A DNA stretch of 64,000 nucleotides from NCBI RefSeq assembly GCF_036010325.1, contig NZ_CP108549.1, positions 7,006,001 to 7,070,000 of the forward strand. Reading direction: 5' to 3'. Shown piece by piece: positions 57,836-64,000 of this stretch. Within the stretch, counting starts at the first letter, position 1; each line of letters opens with the position of its first letter. The position numbers and the translations under genes are program-made. Under the pieces are notes generated by a model. It was not told the origin of the DNA. It saw only the letters and a program-made list of their open reading frames with translations, and did no database searches. This DNA comes from Streptomyces sp. NBC_01210. GTDB taxonomy: Bacteria; Actinomycetota; Actinomycetes; Streptomycetales; Streptomycetaceae.

Positions 57836-57935
57836 TGACCTTCACGGGTGCCGCAGCATGCGGTCACCCGGCCCGCCTCGTGTGCGGACGCCTTGCCGAG
57901 CCGCCCGGTTCCCGTATCCCGCATGCCACATAGGC

Positions 57936-57979
57936 AGGGGGGATAGGGGTTGCCAGTGCCTCCCCGCGAAAAATAGCGT
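57936..57979 (+). promoter_or_regulatory. Promoter and putative operator of the monooxygenase-ligase-carboxylase operon
   Basis: AGGGGGG (57936-57942) and AGGGGTT (57945-57951) start 9 bp apart, then 22 bp to TAGCGT (57974-57979), a TANNNT -10 box. TTGCCA at 57950-57955 is also an acceptable -35 with an 18 bp spacer. The stretch 57836-57935, between this and the divergent acyltransferase operator, shows nothing else. Confidence 0.55.
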
Positions 57980-57980
57980 G

Positions 57981-58028
57981 TGCCTGCCGACGCAGGCAGT
58001 CCTCGGCCGACAGTTCACCATTCGGCCG
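57981..58028 (+). promoter_or_regulatory. Two inverted repeats in the 5' leader of the monooxygenase operon
   Basis: TGCCTGC / GCAGGCA (57981-57987 and 57992-57998, 4-base loop) lies at the expected transcription start. CGGCCGA / TCGGCCG (58004-58010 and 58022-58028, 11-base loop) follows. They could be an operator or leader stem-loops; no riboswitch class is recognised. The rest of the leader to 58142 shows only a ribosome site. Confidence 0.35.
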
Positions 58029-58142
58029 GGCCACGCTGACGGCATCGACATGCGGCTCGCGCGGCGTGAGCGGGCGGAGCCCTCCCGGAATTTCATTGAT
58101 TCCCCGACCAGCATCGCCGAAACGGCCCGAAGGGTTTTCCTG

Positions 58143-59801
58143 ATGACGTCACCCAGCCCGGCTTCAATGAGCATGCTCGTTCCGGACTTCCCCTTCTCCT
58201 ACGACGACTGGCTACGCCATCCCGCCGGTCTCGGCGAGCTGCCGCCCGAACGAGCCGGTACGCCGGTGGCCGTTGTCGGTGGTGGCATCTCCGGGCTGAC
58301 GGCCGCCTACGAGCTGATGCGGCTCGGTCTGCGGCCCGTTGTGTACGAGGCCGGCGATCTGGGCGGCCGTATGCGAGCCGTTCCCTTCGCGACCCGCCCC
58401 GAGTACGTCGCCGAGCTCGGGGCGATGCGCTTCCCGAAGTCGGCGCGGGCTCTGTTCCACTACATCAACCTGCTCGGCCTGGGCACCCGCCCGTTCCCCA
58501 ACCCGCTCGCGCCGAACACCCCGGGCACGCTCATCGACGTCAACGGACGCCAGCACTGGGCCCGTTCCCAGGACGACCTCCCGATGCTCTATCAGGAGGT
58601 CGCGGACGCCTGGGAGAAGACGCTCCAGGAGCTGGCCGAGCTGTCGACGGTGCGCGGCGCGATTCAGCAGCGCGACATCGTGACCCTCAAGGCCGTGTGG
58701 AACCGTCTGGTACGCGATCTCGACGACCAGTCCTTCTACGGCTTCCTGGCATCCTCGTCCTCGTTCCACTCCTTCCAGCACCGCGAGGTCTTCGGCCAGG
58801 TCGGCTTCGGTACGGGCGGATGGGACACCGACTTCCCCAATTCGGTTCTGGAGATCCTGAGGGTGGTCTTCACCGAGGCCGACGATGATCAGCTCTCCAT
58901 CGTCGGCGGTGTGCAGCAGCTGCCGCAGGGGCTGTGGGAGCAGCGGCCCGAGTCCCCGGCCCACTGGCCCGAAGGCACTTCACTCTCCTCGCTGCACGGC
59001 GGGGGTCCGCGGCCGGCTGTTGTGGGGCTGCGGCGCAAGGGTTCCGACTTCGTCGTCGAGGACGCGTCCGGAGACGTCAGCGTCTACCCGGCCGTGGTGT
59101 TCACGCCGCATCTGTGGACGTTGCTGAACCGGATCGACTGCGAGCCGGGGCTGCTGCCCACCGAGCACTGGACGGCGGTGGAGCGCACGCACTACATGGG
59201 CTCCTCAAAGGTCTTCGTCCTCACCGACCGTCCGTTCTGGCGCGACATCGACCCGCGCACCGGCCGGGAGACGATGGGAATGACCCTCACCGACCGGATC
59301 GCGCGCGGCGTGTACCTCTTCGACAACGGTGTCGACCGGCCCGGCGTGATGTGCCTGTCGTACACATGGAACGACGACTCGCTGAAGTTCGCGACCCTGT
59401 CGGCGCAGCAGCGCCTCGAAGTGCTGCTGGAGCGGCTCGGCGAGATCTATCCGGGTGTGGACATCCGGTCGCACATCATCGACGAGCCGATCACCGTCAC
59501 CTGGGAGACAGAGCCCCATTTCATGGGTGCCTTCAAGGCGAACCTGCCGGGCCAGTACCGGTATCAGCGGCGGTTGTTCACCCACTTCATGCAGGACGGG
59601 ATGGACGCCTCGCACCGCGGATTCTTCCTCAGCGGCGACGACGTCTCCTGGACCGCGGGCTTCGCCGAAGGCGCGGTGACCACCGCCCTGAACGCGGTGT
59701 GGGGCGTGGTCAACCATCTGGGCGGCCGTACCCCGTCGGCCAACCCCGGACCCGGCGATGTGTTCGATCAGCTCGCTCCGGTGGAGCTGCCCTACGCCTG
59801 A
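58143..59801 (+). CDS. FAD-dependent L-amino-acid 2-monooxygenase-like amine oxidase
   Basis: A 552-residue flavoprotein of the amine oxidase superfamily. Residues 42-77 form the FAD dinucleotide fold (VAVVGGGISG, then YEAGDLGGRM), and FLSGDDVSWTAGFAEGA near the C-terminus is the second FAD contact of the family. The length and the N-terminal extension before the FAD site fit bacterial amino-acid 2-monooxygenases (Trp, Lys, Arg types), which convert an amino acid to the one-carbon-shorter amide with loss of CO2. In guanidino polyketide clusters such an enzyme makes 4-guanidinobutyramide from arginine. The substrate cannot be read from sequence. ATG 58143 is chosen for GAAGGG 8 bases upstream. 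It is first in an operon with the ligase 57 bases downstream. No amidase for the next step is present in the window. Confidence 0.82.
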   Translation: MTSPSPASMSMLVPDFPFSYDDWLRHPAGLGELPPERAGTPVAVVGGGISGLTAAYELMRLGLRPVVYEAGDLGGRMRAVPFATRPEYVAELGAMRFPKSARALFHYINLLGLGTRPFPNPLAPNTPGTLIDVNGRQHWARSQDDLPMLYQEVADAWEKTLQELAELSTVRGAIQQRDIVTLKAVWNRLVRDLDDQSFYGFLASSSSFHSFQHREVFGQVGFGTGGWDTDFPNSVLEILRVVFTEADDDQLSIVGGVQQLPQGLWEQRPESPAHWPEGTSLSSLHGGGPRPAVVGLRRKGSDFVVEDASGDVSVYPAVVFTPHLWTLLNRIDCEPGLLPTEHWTAVERTHYMGSSKVFVLTDRPFWRDIDPRTGRETMGMTLTDRIARGVYLFDNGVDRPGVMCLSYTWNDDSLKFATLSAQQRLEVLLERLGEIYPGVDIRSHIIDEPITVTWETEPHFMGAFKANLPGQYRYQRRLFTHFMQDGMDASHRGFFLSGDDVSWTAGFAEGAVTTALNAVWGVVNHLGGRTPSANPGPGDVFDQLAPVELPYA

Positions 59802-59858
59802 GCCGGCCGTGTTTGTCCATCAATCCCCATGCTCCTCGCGGAACGAGGTATCACGATC

Positions 59859-61619
59859 ATGACCAGGACCGGACCGGATGTGCGGGCGGGCAATGTCTCG
59901 ACTCTGCCGGAAGCGCTTCGCCTGCGCTGCGAGAAGCAGCCCGACGAAATCGCATACGTATTCCTGCGCGACGGTGAAGAGCCCGACGGGTCACTCACCT
60001 ACCGGCAGTTGGAGATCGACGCGGGCTCCCGCGCTGCCGCCCTGGAGCGGGCCGGGCTGAGCGGCGGTAATGCCGTACTGCTCTACCCCTCGGGTCTGGA
60101 GTTCGTACGGGCGCTGCTCGGCTGCATGTACGCGCGAGTGGCCGGCGCCCCGGTTCAGGTACCCACCCGGCAGCGTGGGGTGGAGCGGCTGCGCCGGATC
60201 GCGGACGACGCGGGCACCCGCACTGTGCTGACCACGGGAGCCGTCAAGCGAGACCTGGAGGAACGGTTCGGCGATCTGCCTGAGCTGGCCGGACTCACGC
60301 TCATTGACACCGAGGCGCTGCCGGAGGCGCCGTGGACGGGCGACGGTCCGGGCCCCGACGACATCGCACTGCTCCAGTACACGTCGGGCTCCACCGGCGA
60401 TCCGAAGGGCGTGATGGTCACCCACGCCAACTTCCTGAGCAATGTCGCCGAGACCGACGAGCTGTGGCCGGCCGGACCCGATGGTGTGGTCGTTTCCTGG
60501 CTGCCTCTCTTCCACGACATGGGAATGCTCTTCGGCGTGCTGATGCCGCTGTGCTCCGGGGTCCCCGCCTATCTGATGGCCCCGGAGGCATTCATCCGCC
60601 GGCCCGGCCGCTGGCTCGAGGCGATAGCGCGGTTCCGCGGCACGCATGCCGCCGCGCCGAGCTTCGCGTACGAGCTCTGTGTACGGGCCCAGCAGGACGG
60701 CAAGGTCGCCACCGACATCGACCTGTCGACCTGGCGGGTGGCGGCCAACGGCGCCGAGCCCGTGCGCTGGCGCGCTGTGCGCTCCTTCGCCGAGGCATTC
60801 GCCCCGGCCGGCTTCCACCCCGGCGCCATGTCCCCGGGTTACGGCCTCGCCGAGAACACCCTCAAGGCCACCGGCAGCCGCCTCGGCCAGGAGCCGACCG
60901 TGCTGTGGGTGGCCGCAGAAGCGTTGCTGGCCGGCCGGGCCGAACTGCTCGCCCCGGAGGCCGACGGAGCGCAGCCCCTGGTGGGATCGGGCTTCGCGGT
61001 CTCCGGCACCCGGGTGCGGATCGTCGACCCCGTGGCGCTGACCGAGTGCGCCGAAGGCTGGGTCGGTGAGATCTGGGTGGACGGGCCATGTGTCGCCGCC
61101 GGCTATCTCGGGCGGGAACGCGAGAGCGAGGAGACCTTCCGGGCGGTCATCGCCGGACAGGAGGACGGCCCCGGCGGGAGTACGTATCTGCGCACCGGCG
61201 ACCTGGGCTTCCTGCTCGACGGCGAGCTGTATGTGACCGGCCGGTTCAAGGACGTCATCATCCGCAACGGCCGCAACTTCTACCCGCAGGACATCGAGCT
61301 CTCGGCCGAGAACGCGGCACCGGGCCTGCACCCGAACGCCGCCGCGGCGTTCTCTGTGGACGACGGCGAGACGGAGCGCCTGATCGTCGTCGTCGAAGCC
61401 GACGGCAGGGCACTGCGCGGCACCGGCCCGGAAGAGTTGAAGGAACTCGTCCGCAAGGCCGTCCACGAACGGCAGCGACTCGAGACGGACGAGGTCGTGA
61501 TCGTACGGCGCGGCCTCCTGCCCCGTACCACCAGCGGCAAGGTGCAGCGTCGCGCCTGCCGCAAGCGATACCTGAACAACGAGCTGAAGCCTGCCGCGGC
61601 AGCGGAGCGGAGTGCCTGA
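59859..61619 (+). CDS. FAAL-like acyl-adenylate ligase (AMP-dependent synthetase)
   Basis: A 586-residue adenylate-forming enzyme that activates a carboxylic acid with ATP. P-loop [11 protein letters not shown] at 174-184; WLPLFHDMG at 214-222 and PSFAYELCV at 267-275 are typical of the fatty-acyl-AMP ligase branch; GYGLAEN follows in the middle; [19 protein letters not shown] marks the hinge; the catalytic Lys is in TTSGKVQRR near the C-terminus. FAALs pass the acyl-AMP to a carrier protein rather than to CoA, though some relatives make CoA esters. ATG 59859 has GAGG 10 bases upstream; ATG 59829 has no ribosome site. The stop overlaps the carboxylase beta start (TGATG), so translation is coupled. 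It probably activates the starter acid derived from the monooxygenase product, or else a fatty acid for the carboxylase. Confidence 0.83.
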   Translation: MTRTGPDVRAGNVSTLPEALRLRCEKQPDEIAYVFLRDGEEPDGSLTYRQLEIDAGSRAAALERAGLSGGNAVLLYPSGLEFVRALLGCMYARVAGAPVQVPTRQRGVERLRRIADDAGTRTVLTTGAVKRDLEERFGDLPELAGLTLIDTEALPEAPWTGDGPGPDDIALLQYTSGSTGDPKGVMVTHANFLSNVAETDELWPAGPDGVVVSWLPLFHDMGMLFGVLMPLCSGVPAYLMAPEAFIRRPGRWLEAIARFRGTHAAAPSFAYELCVRAQQDGKVATDIDLSTWRVAANGAEPVRWRAVRSFAEAFAPAGFHPGAMSPGYGLAENTLKATGSRLGQEPTVLWVAAEALLAGRAELLAPEADGAQPLVGSGFAVSGTRVRIVDPVALTECAEGWVGEIWVDGPCVAAGYLGRERESEETFRAVIAGQEDGPGGSTYLRTGDLGFLLDGELYVTGRFKDVIIRNGRNFYPQDIELSAENAAPGLHPNAAAAFSVDDGETERLIVVVEADGRALRGTGPEELKELVRKAVHERQRLETDEVVIVRRGLLPRTTSGKVQRRACRKRYLNNELKPAAAAERSA

Positions 61620-63211
61620 TGGCATCGGAAGAAACCCCCAACAGCCCTTCCCGTAACGGCACCGCCTCGCGCCTCACCGAGCTGCAGCGACGTCGCGACG
61701 AACTTGCCGCGCACGCCGGATCCGACGCGGTCAAGCGCCAGCACGAGAAGGGCAAGATGACGGCGCGGGAGCGCATCGACGCCCTTCTCGACCCCGGGAC
61801 GTTTGTCGAACTGGACGCCTTCGCCCGCCACCGCAGCCACGACTTCGGCATGGAGCGCAACCGTCCGCTGGGGGACGGCGTGGTCACCGGTTACGGCAAG
61901 GTGGACGGCCGCAAGGTATGCGTGTTCGCACAGGACTTCACGGTCTTCGGCGGCAGTCTCGGTGAGAAGTACGGCGAGAAGATCGTCAAGGTGATGGATC
62001 TGGCCCTCAGTACGGGCTGCCCCATCATCGGCATCAACGACTCCGGCGGCGCCCGCATCCAGGAGGGTGTGGTCTCGCTCGCCTTCTACGCCGAGCTGGT
62101 CAAGCGCCATGTCGAGGGCTCGGGCGTCATTCCGCAGATCTCGCTGATGATGGGCCCCTGCGCGGGTGGTGCGGTGTACGCGCCGGCGATCACCGACTTC
62201 GTGGTGATGGTGGAGGAGACGTCCCACATGTTCGTCACCGGACCCGAGGTGCTGCGCACCGTCATGGGCCAGACGGTGGACCGCGAGGAGCTGGGCGGGG
62301 CGCTCAGCCACAACACCGTGTCCGGCAACGCCCACTACCTGGCGCAGGACGAGAAGGACGCGTTCGAATACGTCCGGCTGCTGCTCAGTCATCTGCCCTC
62401 CAACAACATGGAGGACCCGCCGGCCTACGACGTCACCGAGCCCGACAGCCTCACCGAGGCGGACCGGGCCCTGGACACTCTGATCCCCGACAGCCCCAAC
62501 CAGCCGTACGACATGCGCAGGGTCGTCCGTACCGTCCTCGACTCCGGTGAACTGCTCGAGGTGCAGCCGCTGTTCGCGCAGAACATCGTCTGCGGCCTGG
62601 GGCGTGTCAACGGCCAGAGCGTGGGCATCGTCGCCAACCAGCCGATTGTCCAGGCGGGCGCTCTGGACATCGACGCCAGTGAGAAGGCGGCGCGCTTCAT
62701 CCGCATGTGCGACTCCTTCCATGTGCCGGTGCTCAGCTTTGTCGACGTGCCGGGCTTCCTGCCGGGTCTGGAGCAGGAACAGGGCGGCATCATCCGCAGG
62801 GGCGCCAAGCTCATCTACGCCTATGCCGAGGCCACAGTGCCGATGGTCACCGTGGTGACCCGCAAGGCGTACGGCGGCGGGTACGGAGTCATGGGCTCCA
62901 AGCACCTGGGCATCGACGTCAACCTGGCCTGGCCGACGGCCGAGATCGCGGTCATGGGAGGCGAGAGCGCGGTGAGCGTGCTGCACCGCCGTGCGGTGGC
63001 GGAGGCCGACGACCCGGCCGCGGAGCGGACACGGCTGCGCGAGGAGTACGAGCAGGCGCTCTGCAATCCGTACGCGGCCGCCGAACGCGGCTATGTGGAC
63101 GCGGTGATCATGCCGCACGAGACCCGGGCGAGCATTGCCGGCGCGCTGGAGACACTGCGCGGCAAGCGCGCCCACCGGCTGCCGCGCAAGCACGGCAACA
63201 TCCCCCTGTGA
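61619..63211 (+). CDS. Acyl-CoA carboxylase beta subunit (carboxyltransferase)
   Basis: A 530-residue biotin-dependent carboxyltransferase of the PccB/AccB family, the usual length. It transfers CO2 from carboxybiotin to an acyl-Co[12 protein letters not shown] (140-150) belongs to the first crotonase-like half; [19 protein letters not shown] (379-397) and [13 protein letters not shown] (419-431) to the second. In the last motif Gly423 occupies the position that is Asp (propionyl-CoA type) or Ile (acetyl-CoA type) in S. coelicolor PccB and AccB, suggesting a different and possibly wider acyl pocket. GGAG is 6 bases before ATG 61619, which overlaps the ligase stop by one base. The epsilon gene overlaps its end by four bases. 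It supplies malonyl-CoA, or an alkylmalonyl-CoA, to the PKS. Confidence 0.93.
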   Translation: MASEETPNSPSRNGTASRLTELQRRRDELAAHAGSDAVKRQHEKGKMTARERIDALLDPGTFVELDAFARHRSHDFGMERNRPLGDGVVTGYGKVDGRKVCVFAQDFTVFGGSLGEKYGEKIVKVMDLALSTGCPIIGINDSGGARIQEGVVSLAFYAELVKRHVEGSGVIPQISLMMGPCAGGAVYAPAITDFVVMVEETSHMFVTGPEVLRTVMGQTVDREELGGALSHNTVSGNAHYLAQDEKDAFEYVRLLLSHLPSNNMEDPPAYDVTEPDSLTEADRALDTLIPDSPNQPYDMRRVVRTVLDSGELLEVQPLFAQNIVCGLGRVNGQSVGIVANQPIVQAGALDIDASEKAARFIRMCDSFHVPVLSFVDVPGFLPGLEQEQGGIIRRGAKLIYAYAEATVPMVTVVTRKAYGGGYGVMGSKHLGIDVNLAWPTAEIAVMGGESAVSVLHRRAVAEADDPAAERTRLREEYEQALCNPYAAAERGYVDAVIMPHETRASIAGALETLRGKRAHRLPRKHGNIPL

Positions 63212-63438
63212 GCGGACCGGAAGAGGGGGCCGCCACCCCCCACGAGGCAGACGGCTTGCGCGTGGTGCGCGGCCGTCCGACGGAAGAGGAACTCGCCGCG
63301 GCGGTGGTCGCGGTGACGGCGCTGCTGATGGAGCGGGCCGCCGGCCGGGGAACCGCACCGCCGCGCGCGGGCCGCCGCTGGGGCGCGCCCGCGCAGCGTA
63401 TGACGCACTGGCCCGAGCGAGGCGGGTTCAGTGGCTGA
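63208..63438 (+). CDS. Acyl-CoA carboxylase epsilon subunit
   Basis: A 76-residue protein beginning [11 protein letters not shown]. The core [20 protein letters not shown] and the C-terminal W followed by a basic stretch are typical of actinobacterial AccE/PccE, which stabilises the alpha-beta holoenzyme. GTG 63208 overlaps the beta-subunit stop by four bases (GTGA), indicating translational coupling. Confidence 0.88.
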   Translation: MSGPEEGAATPHEADGLRVVRGRPTEEELAAAVVAVTALLMERAAGRGTAPPRAGRRWGAPAQRMTHWPERGGFSG

Positions 63439-63519
63439 CCAGGACTCGGCCGGGCAGGCCGCCCGCAGCCGCGGTGCGATCTCCGACATCAACGACCACA
63501 TGGGACGAGGGAGTTCATT

Positions 63520-64000
63520 GTGCGCAAGATCCTGATCGCCAACCGTGGCGAAATCGCTGTCCGCGTTGCCCGGGCCTGCCGGGACGCCGGGATCGCGAGC
63601 GTAGCCGTCTACGCCGATCCGGACCGGGACGCTCTGCATGTCCGCGCGGCCGACGAAGCGTTCGCCCTGGGCGGTGACACCCCGGCCGCCAGTTATCTGG
63701 ACATGGCCAAGGTGCTGCAGGCCGCGAAGGATGCGGAGGCGGATGCCATCCACCCCGGGTACGGCTTCCTCTCGGAGAATGCCGAGTTCGCCCAGGCCGT
63801 GCTGGATGCGGGTCTGACCTGGATCGGGCCGCCGCCGCAGGCGATCCGTGATCTGGGTGACAAGGTCGCCGCCCGGCACATTGCCCAGCGTGCCGGTGCG
63901 CCGCTGGTCGCCGGTACGCCCGACCCGGTGAGCGGTGCCGACGAGGTCGTCGCGTTCGCCGAGGAGCACGGGCTGCCGATCGCGATCAAGGCCGCGTTCG
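63520..64000 (+). CDS. Acyl-CoA carboxylase alpha subunit, N-terminal biotin carboxylase part (cut by window edge)
   Basis: The 160 visible residues begin [21 protein letters not shown], the biotin carboxylase N-terminus, with [14 protein letters not shown] and [14 protein letters not shown] further on. In the full protein this domain carboxylates biotin with ATP and bicarbonate and is followed by a biotin carrier domain, expected beyond the window. GTG 63520 has GAGGGAG 6 bases upstream. The 81 bases after the epsilon gene hold no supported gene. Confidence 0.93.
   Translation, partial: MRKILIANRGEIAVRVARACRDAGIASVAVYADPDRDALHVRAADEAFALGGDTPAASYLDMAKVLQAAKDAEADAIHPGYGFLSENAEFAQAVLDAGLTWIGPPPQAIRDLGDKVAARHIAQRAGAPLVAGTPDPVSGADEVVAFAEEHGLPIAIKAAF

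Noticed and set aside
63431..63535. A 34-codon open frame between the epsilon and alpha carboxylase genes (GTG 63431)
   Set aside because: It runs into the alpha gene, has no family features and no ribosome site; it is probably leader DNA.

Overview
The window is high-GC actinomycete DNA, most likely Streptomyces: GTG/ATG starts with GGAG-type ribosome sites, operons overlapping by 1-4 bases, and very large modular type I polyketide synthase (PKS) genes. It covers the starter end of one large PKS cluster. No regulator, thioesterase, tailoring, transport or RNA gene is visible, so the cluster continues past at least the left edge.

Layout. From 1 to 56537 the minus strand carries five consecutive PKS genes, read right to left: PKS-1 (56537-34933, loading ACP plus modules 1-4), PKS-2 (module 5), PKS-3 (module 6), PKS-4 (modules 7-10) and PKS-5 (module 11, cut by the window edge). 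Modules 1-6 and 8-10 are KS-AT-DH-KR-ACP. Module 7 lacks DH and has a different KR. Every AT has the HAFH signature of malonyl-CoA selectivity. Taken at face value the chain is starter-hexaene-CH(OH)-CH2-triene, growing further in PKS-5. PKS-1 is broken by a one-base deletion in a G run at about 48465, probably a sequencing error. AT and KR blocks hundreds of bases long recur almost unchanged between modules, which points to gene conversion and is an assembly hazard.

From 56793 to 57728 (minus) lies a discrete acyltransferase in which the malonate-binding Arg appears replaced by Leu. Divergent from it, 58143 to the right edge (plus) is an operon: L-amino-acid 2-monooxygenase-like flavoenzyme, FAAL-like acyl-adenylate ligase, and beta, epsilon and alpha subunits of an acyl-CoA carboxylase. 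Monooxygenase, ligase, discrete AT and an ACP-only loading module together resemble the loading systems of amino- or guanidino-acyl-primed polyketides (for example 4-guanidinobutyryl from arginine). The amidase expected in that route is not in the window.

Regulation. Four promoters (before PKS-1, PKS-4, the discrete AT and the monooxygenase operon) share G-rich heptamers close to AGGGGTG, repeated every 9-12 bp (exactly 11 bp, four copies, before the discrete AT), followed 21-22 bp later by a TANNNT -10 box, TAGCGT in three of four. This looks like the operator set of one pathway-specific activator, SARP-like in geometry, encoded outside the window. Hairpins after PKS-3 and after the discrete AT separate the transcription units.
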